A stretch of DNA of 31,635 nt from NCBI GenBank assembly GCA_003343625.1, contig QAKV01000017.1, forward strand, positions 1-31,635, written 5' to 3'. Positions 1-7,339 of this stretch are shown here, one piece after another (the stretch's first letter is position 1; each line of letters starts with the position of its first letter). The position numbers and the translations under genes are program-made. The notes under the pieces are model-generated. The model ran no database searches. It saw only the letters and a list, made by a program, of their open reading frames with translations, and was not told where the DNA came from. This stretch comes from Clostridiales bacterium. Lineage in GTDB: Bacteria; Bacillota; Clostridia; Lachnospirales; Lachnospiraceae.

Positions 1-97
1 CTCCATTCCGGAGCGTCAGCGACGGGGCGAAGAGAAATCGAGAATGCGATTTCTCTGATGCCATCATAGCTATTTGTGACGCTCCGGCACAAATAGC
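1..97. repeat. Nested inverted-repeat element
   Basis: This non-coding stretch holds three inverted repeats. CCGGAGCGTCA at 8-18 pairs with TGACGCTCCGG at 77-87. AGAGAAATCG at 31-40 pairs perfectly with 47-56 around a six-base loop. GCTATTTGTG at 69-78 pairs with 88-97 and competes with the outer arm. The first 18 bases recur exactly at 30865-30882. It lies just downstream of the DUF5058 gene, so it may help end that transcript, but there is no T-run. It may continue beyond the window edge. A small mobile or REP-like repeat is the best guess. Confidence 0.55.
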
Positions 98-110
98 CGT
101 GCCCTCCCTC

Positions 111-857
111 CTAAATCGCCATCTGGATCGCCACAGCCAGACCCATGGCGATGAGCATACTGGCCGCCAGGCTGAAATTCTCCAATACGGCCTTTCCTCT
201 TTTCTGTATGAAGTATTCGAAAACAGCCATCACGGCCGCAGCGATGGCCGCCACAGCCAGAGGCATCCAGTCCGATCCCTCCCGCGGTACCGCCTTGCCC
301 ACATAGGAACCGATATACGCGCCGCACAGGCCGATGAACATGGCCGTGGTGGCGTGAGCTCCGAATCCCGGCCCCTTGCTCTCACTTTTTTTCGGAGCGC
401 TTTTGAGCTTGTTCAGGTATTTCTTCCCGAAGAAAATACAACAGAAAATCCCTCCCAGGATCCCCACCGTCATCACCAGCGCGATGGTCACGAACGCCTG
501 CATGTTCATTTCTTCCAGGCGAAGTCCCGACATCCCCAGGCTCTGGGCCGCCATTTCCGCTACGTTGAGCTCATACTGCAGGGCGCCGATAACGGACAGG
601 CGCAGCCAGGACAGGGGTACGCCCAGGGTTCCGCTCAGGGCCACCACTCCCAGCAGGATGCTGATAGAGGGCAGCAGCGTGAAAGTGGCGCTGGACATGA
701 CGGCCTTTTTCAGCACCTTTTTATCCATGCCGATCCGGATGCCCGCCCGATAGCTTTTGATCAAAAATACGAAGCACATGATCGTGATGAATCCCAGGAC
801 GCCCGCCACAATTCCGTAGAAAGGCGCGGAATTCACCCGCTGCAGATAGTCGTTCAT
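111..857 (-). CDS. DUF5058 family integral membrane protein
   Basis: This 248-residue protein has about five or six hydrophobic segments, near residues 13-34, 58-80, 121-143, 171-190, 198-217 and 228-247. The basic N-terminal loop after segment 1 (SYRAGIRIGMD) and the overall pattern fit the DUF5058 family, whose function is not established and which is often found beside peptidase genes. The ATG at 857 is chosen because GAGGAGAGAG sits just upstream; the open frame extends further 5' but lacks a ribosome binding site there. It is transcribed alone from a good promoter at 900-928. The family call rests on recognition of the sequence pattern, without a search; an unrelated transporter-like protein remains possible. 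Confidence 0.75.
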   Translation of the reverse strand: MNDYLQRVNSAPFYGIVAGVLGFITIMCFVFLIKSYRAGIRIGMDKKVLKKAVMSSATFTLLPSISILLGVVALSGTLGVPLSWLRLSVIGALQYELNVAEMAAQSLGMSGLRLEEMNMQAFVTIALVMTVGILGGIFCCIFFGKKYLNKLKSAPKKSESKGPGFGAHATTAMFIGLCGAYIGSYVGKAVPREGSDWMPLAVAAIAAAVMAVFEYFIQKRGKAVLENFSLAASMLIAMGLAVAIQMAI

Positions 858-899
858 ACTCTCTCTCCTCTCGATTTTTCTTCTGCACGTTACCGTTCT

Positions 900-928
900 A
901 TGATAAGTTGGGGCGAAGGGGATGTCAA
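900..928 (-). promoter_or_regulatory. Sigma-A-like promoter of the DUF5058 gene
   Basis: Read on the minus strand, TTGACA (928-923) is followed after 17 bases by TATCAT (905-900). It lies 43 bases before the ATG at 857, in the right direction, with no other gene between. Confidence 0.7.
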
Positions 929-942
929 GCGGCTGAAAGGCC

Positions 943-995
943 AAAAACGCGCAGCCCATCGGCGCTCTGTTTCAGCGCCGAAGGCTGCGCGTTTT
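943..995 (-). terminator. Strong intrinsic terminator
   Basis: AAAACGCGCAGCC (944-956) pairs perfectly with GGCTGCGCGTTTT (983-995). A second 7-bp stem, CGGCGCT/AGCGCCG, lies inside at 960-966 and 974-980. The flanking A and T runs allow termination in either direction. Its position suggests it ends the transcript of the broken degV gene and insulates the DUF5058 promoter. Confidence 0.8.
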
Positions 996-1068
996 CTCTT
1001 TTCCTGTGAAAGTGACGGACGGCAGTCGCAGACGAATCGCGCCTGCGTCGGCGGGCACACCCGCTTTG

Positions 1069-1718
1069 TCAGGAATCCGCAGCGCTATCCCTTTTGAGAA
1101 AGGCGATCCCCATCAGGTATGACCCGTTATGCGCTCCCACCATGGTTCCGATTTGAACCAGTTCCGGTTCCGGCGCGTTCTGAAACCCCGCTGACTTCAG
1201 CGCCGTCCGGAAAGCGTTCAAAACTTCCTCCCCGTCTTCCCGGCTGAGCCCATACCCCACCTGGAGGGAATATCCGTCCAGCCTTTCCGCATTCTTTTTG
1301 AGGAAGGCTGCTGCCTGTCTCGCCAGTTCCAACAGCGATTTCTTACGGCCCCTGGCAATGGCGCTCAGGGAAATGACGCCTTCTTTAAAGAGAATGACCG
1401 GCTTTATCCCCAGCCCTACGGCCGCCAGCTTCACCAGCCCGCCGATACGGCCTCCTTTACGAGCAGACCCTGAAAGACCGTCAGCGCTTTCGTATCGACG
1501 ACCTCGATTCCCGGAAGGGACGTCCTGGGAAAATCGCCGGGATGATCCATCATTCTCTGATAGAACTCGTGATAGGTAAAATCGAAAAAATCCCTTTTAT
1601 ATTCGCCGTCTTCAAAGGCGACGTAAAGCGGGACGATTCCGATATCGTTTTCCCCGCAATAGCCCTTCGGCAGATCGCAGCAGCTGTCGCTTATAATTTT
1701 GAATCCCTTCTTTTCCAT
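1069..1718 (-). pseudogene. DegV family protein, broken by internal deletions
   Basis: DegV proteins bind a fatty acid between two alpha/beta domains and are usually about 280-290 residues. Here the N-terminal frame (1718-1431) reads ISDSCCDLP and then FPRTSLPG, which is joined directly to IEVVDTKAL, so about 45 residues that normally separate these motifs are missing. After FQGLLVKEA the frame runs into a stop. The family motif GGRIGGLVKLA continues in another frame (1434-1069) and ends in the usual IGTMVGAHNGSYLMGIAF. About 40 residues are missing at this second junction. The start ATG and its ribosome binding site (AGAAGGA) are intact. Two separate lesions make a sequencing error unlikely as the whole explanation. 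An intact DegV gene lies at 7759-8631. Confidence 0.85.
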
Positions 1719-1859
1719 GAAATCCTTCTTTCCATATATCGCATTCCATCATACGGTTTTCAAAACCGGGATACCCGGTTTCGCTCTTTCAAAATCATTA
1801 TACGCCTCCCCTTCCCATTTAGAAACCCCTTTTTTGCGGCGCTCCGACGCAAAACTGCC

Positions 1860-1898
1860 GGGGCTGTGAAAAAATGATTTCTCACTTTTCACAGCCCC
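1860..1898 (-). terminator. Hairpin after the oxidoreductase gene
   Basis: GGGGCTGTGAAAA (1860-1872) pairs perfectly with TTTTCACAGCCCC (1886-1898) over a 13-base loop. It lies nine bases after the stop codon of the Gfo/Idh/MocA gene. The U-rich part is inside the stem, so termination strength is uncertain. The rest of 1719-1859 has only an AACCGGG/CCCGGTT hairpin (1764-1780) and weak promoter-like sequence for the degV remnant. Confidence 0.6.
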
Positions 1899-1906
1899 TT
1901 TCTCCG

Positions 1907-2896
1907 TCAGTTTTCCCTCTCTTCTTCCGGATATCGCAGTCCCCACTCTTCCCGCAGCCCGGTCATCAGCCGCATCACTTCCGCCGTCAGGGAAAGATTC
2001 ATGGCGGAGTCGTCGCCGGAAATCACCGCCGCTTCCATATCCTGCATCTCATACAGCAGGGCGTCCTCCGTCCGCCCGGCTTCGATCTGCGTCCGCCGGC
2101 CGCTGACCGCATCCACGAAGACGGCGCTGTCGGCTCTGGGGTAATCGGAAATCTCCAGATACCCTTTTTCGCAGCTGATCACAGCGCGCTTGGGCTGTCT
2201 GGAGTGCAGGCTCAACGTGATGCCCGCCATTTGTCCCTCAGGATTCATCAGCAGAATGCCCGCCTGTTCGTCCACGCCCGTCGGCGCCTGTTTCATCAGG
2301 CTTTTGACCTGATCGGGACAGCTGTCCAGAAAGCTGCGCGCCAGACTTAAGGCATATACGCCGATGTCCAACAGCGCGCCTCCTGCCAGATTCCGGTTGA
2401 AGAAGCGATTTTCCATGTCGTATTCTTTAAAACTTCCGAAGTTGATCTGAAGCATTTGCACCCTTCCGAAAGCGCCTTCCCGCAGAAGGGCCCGGAGTTT
2501 TCGATACAGGGGCATGTGCCAGATCGTCATGGCCTCCGCCAGAATCACTCCGCGCTCCCGGGCCAGCCCAATGGCTTCTTCCAGCTCGCCGCTGTTTAAG
2601 GTGATGGACTTCTCACACAGCACGTGCTTGCCGTTTTTCAGCGCCTCCCGCAGAAAACGGATGTGGGTGTTATGGGGCGTGGTCAGGTAAACGATGTCCA
2701 CCTTCGGATCGGCAAAGAGATCTTCCATCCGGTCATAGACTTTTTCCACCCCGTATTTCGCCGCGAAGTCCACGGCTTTCCAGTGGGTTCGATTCCCTAC
2801 TCCGTAAAGCCGCTTTCCCATTTTCTGCAGAGCCTGCGCCATCTCGTTGGCGATCACTCCGGTGCCCAGCACCGCCCAGTTCATCTGTTTTTCCAT
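1907..2896 (-). CDS. Gfo/Idh/MocA family oxidoreductase
   Basis: This 329-residue protein is a likely NAD(P)-dependent sugar or inositol-type dehydrogenase of the cytoplasm. The N-terminal Rossmann fold starts with AVLGTGVIANEMA, and the signature VLCEKSITLN stands where the family usually has CEKP. The C-terminal substrate domain has GGALLDIGVYALSLA, the usual family motif. The substrate cannot be read from the sequence. The ATG at 2896 is preferred; a TTG two codons earlier lies across the stop of the preceding gene. The upstream AAA ATPase gene ends only two bases before this ATG (TGA-AA-ATG), so the two are very probably co-transcribed and translationally coupled. The pairing is unusual, and any joint role is unknown. 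Confidence 0.88.
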   Translation of the reverse strand: MEKQMNWAVLGTGVIANEMAQALQKMGKRLYGVGNRTHWKAVDFAAKYGVEKVYDRMEDLFADPKVDIVYLTTPHNTHIRFLREALKNGKHVLCEKSITLNSGELEEAIGLARERGVILAEAMTIWHMPLYRKLRALLREGAFGRVQMLQINFGSFKEYDMENRFFNRNLAGGALLDIGVYALSLARSFLDSCPDQVKSLMKQAPTGVDEQAGILLMNPEGQMAGITLSLHSRQPKRAVISCEKGYLEISDYPRADSAVFVDAVSGRRTQIEAGRTEDALLYEMQDMEAAVISGDDSAMNLSLTAEVMRLMTGLREEWGLRYPEEEREN

Positions 2897-2898
2897 TT

Positions 2899-3765
2899 TC
2901 AAAACTCCCCTTCATGCTTTTTGAAAAAGTCGTAGTACGTCCGGACGCTCTCCAGCTGTGTCCACCGCTTCACGTCCACCGGGTTCTCGCTCATATCGTA
3001 AATCTTCGCCCCCCGCATGGAGAGCAGGAAAGGCGAGTGGGTGGAAATCACCAGCTGACAGCCGAAAAACCGGGCGGAATCCTCCAGAAACTTCGCCAGT
3101 TCCAGCTGTCTGGCCGCGGAAAGGCTGTTTTCCGGTTCGTCCAACAGATACAGGGCATTTTCCCGGATCCTGTCCGTGAAACACAGAAACGCGCTCTCGC
3201 CGTTGGAATGCTCCCGCACATTATCCATCAGCCGCCTGCGCACGTACTTCGACTGGGTTTTGCTGCGCGCCAGGTTGACTTGCTTGAGCCGGTCGTAATC
3301 CGCCATCGTGCGGAAATGGAAATCCGCGTATTTCGCGTCCAGATATTCCTCGAACACCTCTTCCCGCTTCCGGTCGATCCCTTCATTGAGCGCCCGCAGA
3401 TCCAGCATAAAATCGAACACGTCATCGCTGGTGAGGATGCAGCTCTCCTTCGGAATCCGGCCGCAGCTCTCATAGCTGCACATGCGCAGATACTCTCCGA
3501 AAAAGTTGGAGCTGTTCCCTGCGGTCTGGCGCCTGAGCCCCAGTTTCCCCGCGATCACGTTGAGCGCCGTGGATTTGCCGCAGCCGTTTCCCCCATATAA
3601 GATGGTCACCGGCTCGAAATCCATCCGCGAAAAGCCGATGGCGGAAAGCACCTGAAACGGATAAAAGCTGTCGTAACAGGTTCTTTTGATCTCCATGAAA
3701 AAGCTGAATTCCTGATCGCTGTCCGGAAAGCGAAACTCTGTCAGATACATAACGTTCTCCCCCAT
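2899..3765 (-). CDS. AAA family ATPase, ABC/SMC-type
   Basis: This 288-residue cytoplasmic ATPase has all core ABC-type motifs: Walker A GGNGCGKS (58-65), a signature-like SNGES (187-191), Walker B ALYLLDEPE (204-212) and an H-loop STHSPF with His243. It resembles the small stand-alone predicted ATPases of the COG3910 type, which have no transmembrane part and whose function is poorly known. The insert between Walker A and the signature (about 80-186) is helical and charged. The ATG at 3765 has CAGGAG upstream; a second ATG at 3750 with GGGGGAG is equally possible. It is the first gene of a two-gene unit with the oxidoreductase at 1907, divergent from the membrane-anchored protein at 3844. 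Confidence 0.85.
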   Translation of the reverse strand: MGENVMYLTEFRFPDSDQEFSFFMEIKRTCYDSFYPFQVLSAIGFSRMDFEPVTILYGGNGCGKSTALNVIAGKLGLRRQTAGNSSNFFGEYLRMCSYESCGRIPKESCILTSDDVFDFMLDLRALNEGIDRKREEVFEEYLDAKYADFHFRTMADYDRLKQVNLARSKTQSKYVRRRLMDNVREHSNGESAFLCFTDRIRENALYLLDEPENSLSAARQLELAKFLEDSARFFGCQLVISTHSPFLLSMRGAKIYDMSENPVDVKRWTQLESVRTYYDFFKKHEGEF

Positions 3766-3780
3766 CGCTGGACTCCTGTC

Positions 3781-3817
3781 CGGGATTATGGTATGATTTT
3801 AACATATTATAATCCCG
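3781..3817. promoter_or_regulatory. Inverted repeat in a divergent promoter region
   Basis: CGGGATTAT (3781-3789) is repeated inverted as ATAATCCCG (3809-3817) with 19 bases between. The right arm contains TATAAT (3808-3813), a good -10 for the plus-strand gene at 3844, although its -35 is weak. The repeat lies between two divergent genes, as an operator for both would. No nearby regulator gene is an obvious partner. Confidence 0.45.
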
Positions 3818-3843
3818 AAATCACCCCGAAAAAGGAGGTCTTT

Positions 3844-4410
3844 ATGTCCCCATCCCGCGAATCCTTTCCTTCGCCTTCCGCCTTTCATTCCCGTCTTTTC
3901 TTTTGGCTGGCCGTCGCGCTGATTCTCCTTTTTCCCGCTGCAGGATTTCTGTGGCTGCTCAATCCGGCGCCTGCGGATGCGGGCGGCACGGGCGTCACTT
4001 CCCTGCCCATCGCGGATTATCTGGAAGAAAACGACGTTCCCCAGATCCGGGAATGGCTGGACGACTGCTCTGTCTCTTTGGATCTCACCTCCGCTTCCGC
4101 CCTGGTTTCCCAGTCGACAGAAGGGGATCTGACCCTCACCCGGTATCTGGTCTACCTGCCCGCCGCGCCGGATCAGCCTCAGCTCTCCATCGCCCCTTCC
4201 CGCCGCCTGTTTTCGGAATCCATCTCCATCGAAGTGAAGTCTTCTTCGGACAGCATCGGCGGCGGCAATACCCTGCTTCTGGTTTCCCATACCTGTGACC
4301 GCAAAAAGGCTCCCTCTTTAAAGCTTCGCTACAACGGCCAAAGGGTGGACTGCCGGTTTCTGGAAGCGGATTTTCCGCTGGGCCTGACGGACAGCGCTTT
4401 GCCGGAATGA
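3844..4410 (+). CDS. Membrane-anchored protein of unknown function
   Basis: I do not recognise this 188-residue protein. Residues 1-16 are polar and Ser/Pro-rich, and residues 17-39 form one hydrophobic segment (FFWLAVALILLFPAAGFLWLL). The rest is soluble and probably outside the membrane. There is no lipobox and no clear cleavage site, so a single-pass anchor is likelier than a secreted form. The outer part has beta-like stretches and a DPxL-free, Ser-rich middle without known motifs. The start at 3844 is well supported by AAAGGAGG seven bases upstream. The gene stands alone between a divergent promoter and the palindrome at 4427. Confidence 0.7.
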   Translation: MSPSRESFPSPSAFHSRLFFWLAVALILLFPAAGFLWLLNPAPADAGGTGVTSLPIADYLEENDVPQIREWLDDCSVSLDLTSASALVSQSTEGDLTLTRYLVYLPAAPDQPQLSIAPSRRLFSESISIEVKSSSDSIGGGNTLLLVSHTCDRKKAPSLKLRYNGQRVDCRFLEADFPLGLTDSALPE

Positions 4411-4426
4411 TCAGGCAATACTCTTG

Positions 4427-4455
4427 TACGACAGGAAATGCAATTCCCTATCGTA
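4427..4455. repeat. 29-nt dispersed palindrome, copy 1
   Basis: The arms TACGACAGGAAAT and ATTCCCTATCGTA face each other around GCA. The same 29-nt pattern recurs at 10183-10211 and 28571-28599. On the minus strand the element follows directly on the T-run of the copA terminator. Its own polarity, with T before and A after the stem, is not that of a terminator. Confidence 0.8.
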
Positions 4456-4456
4456 C

Positions 4457-4520
4457 AAAAAAGAAGCCCCGGAATCGTTCTGCTTTGAGCTCAGCTCATG
4501 CGCAGCGCAATCCCGGGGCT
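4457..4520 (-). terminator. copA terminator
   Basis: On the minus strand the hairpin AGCCCCGG/CCGGGGCT (4513-4520 with 4465-4472) is followed by CTTCTTTTTTG. It lies 41 bases after the copA stop codon. The loop contains a smaller stem around GAGCTCAGCTC. The T-run leads straight into palindrome copy 1. The motif AAAACTGAATA stands just before this hairpin and also before the terminator at 10213. Confidence 0.75.
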
Positions 4521-4561
4521 GCCGATACGATATTCAGTTTTTGTAATCCCTTCTCATGATG

Positions 4562-4771
4562 TTATGCGATGCCGGTCACTTCATATCCCGCATCTGCGAT
4601 GGCCGCCTTCAGGGCGTCCTCCTGCAAGGCATCGGTTCCTTCCACCACCGCCTGCTTTTCTTCCAGGCTGACCGTTACATCGGTCACGCCTTCCACCGCG
4701 CGCAGCGCTTTCTCCACAGCCTTCACGCAGTGCATGCACATCATCCCTTCGATTTTCACGATTTTTTTCAT
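4562..4771 (-). CDS. Possible free CopZ copper chaperone from an internal start in copA
   Basis: Inside the 3' end of copA and in the same frame, an ATG at 4771 is preceded by AAAAAGGAG with eight bases of spacing, a better site than that of copA itself. Translation from it would give a 69-residue protein starting MKKIVKIEGMMCMHC, with the length and CxxC motif of stand-alone CopZ. This could be a functional second product. It could also be the trace of an ancestral copA-copZ pair whose copA stop codon was lost. The linker before it (KKEEKGEIA) looks like a translated intergenic region. The sequence shows the site; production of the short form is inferred. Confidence 0.5.
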   Translation of the reverse strand: MKKIVKIEGMMCMHCVKAVEKALRAVEGVTDVTVSLEEKQAVVEGTDALQEDALKAAIADAGYEVTGIA

Positions 4772-7204
4772 GGCGATCTCTCCTTTTTCTTCCTTTTTGG
4801 ATATATCGGTTTTTCCCATTGTATCACACACCGCAGAAGCGGTACAGCCGGAACTCTCTCCGGCATTTTCTGCGGCGTTTTCACCTGCGGGGACATCGGA
4901 AATACCCCCGCTCCCGTGCTTCCACTTCGGGGTGAAAAACCGCAGCCGCAGCGCGTTGGCCACCACGGACACGGAGGAAAAGCTCATGGCCGCCGCGCCG
5001 ATCATGGGGTTGAGCAGGATGCCGAATGGCAGGTACAGCGCGCCTGCCGCCACCGGGATGCAGACGGCGTTGTAAAACAGGGCCCAGAACAGGTTTTCTT
5101 TGATGTTGCGCATCACCGCGCGGCTTAAGCTCACCGCGGAAGGCACATCCATCAGATCGCTCTTCATCAGTACGATATCCGCCGATTCGATGGCTACGTC
5201 CGTCCCGGCGCCGATTGCGATCCCCACATCCGCCCGGGCCAGGGCGGGCGCATCGTTGATTCCATCGCCTACCATGGCCACTTTACGCCCCTGCTGCTGC
5301 AGCTCGTAAACCTTGCGTTCCTTATCCTGCGGCATCACGTCTGCGATCACCGTCCCGAGCCCCACCTGGCGCCGAATGGCTTCCGCAGTCCGGGCGTTGT
5401 CCCCGGTGAGCATGATCACATCCATCCCCATCTCCCGCATTCGGGCGATGGCCTCCCTGCTGGTGGGTTTTACCACATCGGCAGCCGCGATCAGCCCCAA
5501 CAGCCTGTTTCCCAGCGCGAAATAAAGCGGCGTCTTCCCGTCGTCGGCCAGCCGGAGTTCTTCTTTTTCAAAAGCTTCCACAGAAATCCCGTTGGCTTCC
5601 ATGAGCTTCCGGTTCCCGGCATAGCAATCCTGCCCATCGATCTTTCCCGCGATTCCCTGCCCGGGAATCATCCGGTAATCCCGCACTTCGAAGAGAGGCG
5701 CGCCTTCCTTCTGCGCCTCCTGCAAAATAGGCTCTGCCAGAGGATGGCTGGACAGTTTTTCCAGGGAAGCGGCTGCGGACAGCAGCTCCTTTCGGGAGGC
5801 GTCATGGCAGATCACGTCCGTCACCCGGGGGGTTCCTTCCGTCACCGTCCCGGTTTTATCCAAAACCACCGTATCCACGGCGTGAGTGATCTCCAGCGCT
5901 TCCGCCGATTTGATCAGGATCCCGCCGGCCGCTCCCCGGCCGGTGCCCACCATAATGGCCGTGGGCGTCGCAAGGCCCAGAGCGCAGGGGCAGGAAATGA
6001 CCAATACGGAAATGCCGATGGAGAGGGCGAATTCGAATCCGTATCCCATCGCGAACCAGATCACCGCCGCCAGCAGGGCGATGGCGATGACTGCCGGGAC
6101 GAATACGCCGCTGACCTTATCCGCCAGTTTGGCGATAGGCGCTTTGGAAGAAGTGGCTTCGTCCACCAGCTGAATGATTTTGGCCAAAGTCGTATTTTCC
6201 CCTACCGCCGTAGCCTCCATCTGGAAGTATCCCGTCCGGTTGATGGTGCCGCCGGTCACTTTGTCCCCTTTTTGTTTTTCAGCGGGGATGCTCTCCCCGG
6301 TGATGGCGGATTCGTCGATGGAAGCGCAGCCTTCCACGATTTTTCCGTCCACGGGCACCGTATCGCCGTCCCGCACCGCCAGCAGATCCCCTGTCTGCAC
6401 GTCGTCTACGGAGATCTCCGTTTCCTGCCCGTCTTTGATCAGGATCGCGGTCTTGGGCGCCAGATCCATCAGTTTCGTGATCGCATCGGATGTCCTGGCC
6501 TTCGCCCTGGCTTCCATAAATTTCCCCAACGTAATCAGAGTCAGGATCATTCCGGAGGATTCGAAGTACAGATCCATGGAAAAATGGTGCACCAACTCCG
6601 GATCCCCGTGGCCGAACCCCCAGGCGATCTTATAGATGGCGTAAATCCCGTACACGAACGCGGCCCCGGATCCCAACGCGATGAGGGAATCCATATTGGG
6701 CGAGCGATGCCAGAGGTTTTTAAATCCGTTCCGGAAATAGTGCCCTCCCGCCGCCAGCACCGGCAGGAGGAGCAAAAACTGGGTGAACGCGAAGATCATC
6801 GCGTTTTGAGTTCCCAGCAAAATGGACGGCAACGGCCAGCCCGCCATATGCCCCATGGAAATATAGAAAAGCGGCACGGTGAAAATCAGGGATACGATCA
6901 GCCGCTTTTTCATGCGCTTCATCTCCGCTGCCGCCGCATCCGAACCCCCGGCCTGCCCTGCGGACGCATCTTTCCCCGTTTTCCGGCCGGATGCGTGCAC
7001 GGATGCGCCGTATCCGATGTCCACCACCTTATCGATGATCTGCTGCGGATCCGTTCGGTTCTCGTCATACGTGACGGTCATGCTGTTTTTTAAAAGGTTC
7101 ACATTCACTTCCTGCGCCCCTTCCATCCCTGACACCCCTTTTTCGATGCGGGCGGAGCAGGCGGAACAGGTCATGCCTGTAATATCGAAAACTTCTTTTT
7201 TCAT
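4562..7204 (-). CDS. copA: Copper-translocating P-type ATPase with C-terminal CopZ-like domain
   Basis: This 880-residue P1B-type ATPase exports monovalent copper across the cytoplasmic membrane using ATP. An N-terminal heavy-metal domain carries GMTCSAC (Cys13, Cys16). The membrane metal site is SCPCALG (405-407), the phosphorylated Asp lies in DKTGT (449-453), and GDGINDAPA (647-655) is the hinge motif. After the last membrane helices comes a low-complexity linker (about 760-811). Residues 812-880 then form a complete second metal domain with GMMCMHC, the size of a free CopZ chaperone. That layout is unusual, since extra metal domains normally lie at the N-terminus. The ATG at 7204 follows GAGGAGG; a TTG three codons earlier is too close to it. 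A divergent HxlR gene is the likely regulator. Confidence 0.95.
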   Translation of the reverse strand: MKKEVFDITGMTCSACSARIEKGVSGMEGAQEVNVNLLKNSMTVTYDENRTDPQQIIDKVVDIGYGASVHASGRKTGKDASAGQAGGSDAAAAEMKRMKKRLIVSLIFTVPLFYISMGHMAGWPLPSILLGTQNAMIFAFTQFLLLLPVLAAGGHYFRNGFKNLWHRSPNMDSLIALGSGAAFVYGIYAIYKIAWGFGHGDPELVHHFSMDLYFESSGMILTLITLGKFMEARAKARTSDAITKLMDLAPKTAILIKDGQETEISVDDVQTGDLLAVRDGDTVPVDGKIVEGCASIDESAITGESIPAEKQKGDKVTGGTINRTGYFQMEATAVGENTTLAKIIQLVDEATSSKAPIAKLADKVSGVFVPAVIAIALLAAVIWFAMGYGFEFALSIGISVLVISCPCALGLATPTAIMVGTGRGAAGGILIKSAEALEITHAVDTVVLDKTGTVTEGTPRVTDVICHDASRKELLSAAASLEKLSSHPLAEPILQEAQKEGAPLFEVRDYRMIPGQGIAGKIDGQDCYAGNRKLMEANGISVEAFEKEELRLADDGKTPLYFALGNRLLGLIAAADVVKPTSREAIARMREMGMDVIMLTGDNARTAEAIRRQVGLGTVIADVMPQDKERKVYELQQQGRKVAMVGDGINDAPALARADVGIAIGAGTDVAIESADIVLMKSDLMDVPSAVSLSRAVMRNIKENLFWALFYNAVCIPVAAGALYLPFGILLNPMIGAAAMSFSSVSVVANALRLRFFTPKWKHGSGGISDVPAGENAAENAGESSGCTASAVCDTMGKTDISKKEEKGEIAMKKIVKIEGMMCMHCVKAVEKALRAVEGVTDVTVSLEEKQAVVEGTDALQEDALKAAIADAGYEVTGIA

Positions 7205-7257
7205 CGTCTTCAAAGCCTCCTCGCAGAAGTTTGACTTTCTTTCCTGTGTCTGCTACC

Positions 7258-7285
7258 ATTATAACAATCATTATGAGAATTGTAA
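7258..7285 (-). promoter_or_regulatory. copA promoter
   Basis: On the minus strand TTACAA (7285-7280) precedes TATAAT (7263-7258) by 16 bases. It sits 54 bases before the copA ATG. ACAAT/ATTGT arms flank the spacer (7264-7283), and could be part of an operator. Confidence 0.6.
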
Positions 7286-7291
7286 GAATGC

Positions 7292-7321
7292 ACTATTTTG
7301 TAATATACTACCCAAAATGAT
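7292..7321. promoter_or_regulatory. Candidate operator between copA and hxlR-type gene
   Basis: ACTATTTTG (7292-7300) and CAAAATGAT (7313-7321) form an imperfect inverted repeat, seven of nine positions matching, around 12 bases. It lies between the divergent copA promoter and the ribosome binding site of the HxlR gene. HxlR dimers bind such spaced repeats, so it could control both genes. Confidence 0.4.
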
Positions 7322-7339
7322 ACTGTCAGGAGGTTTCCC

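Noticed and set aside
99..1097. 332-codon plus-strand frame opposite the DUF5058 gene
   Set aside because: Its composition is typical of antisense frames, it crosses a terminator, and the minus-strand gene has membrane helices and good start signals.
5744..7093. Long open frame on the plus strand opposite copA
   Set aside because: It is antisense to a clear P-type ATPase, is rich in His, Arg, Gln and Pro as GC-rich shadows are, and has no ribosome binding site.
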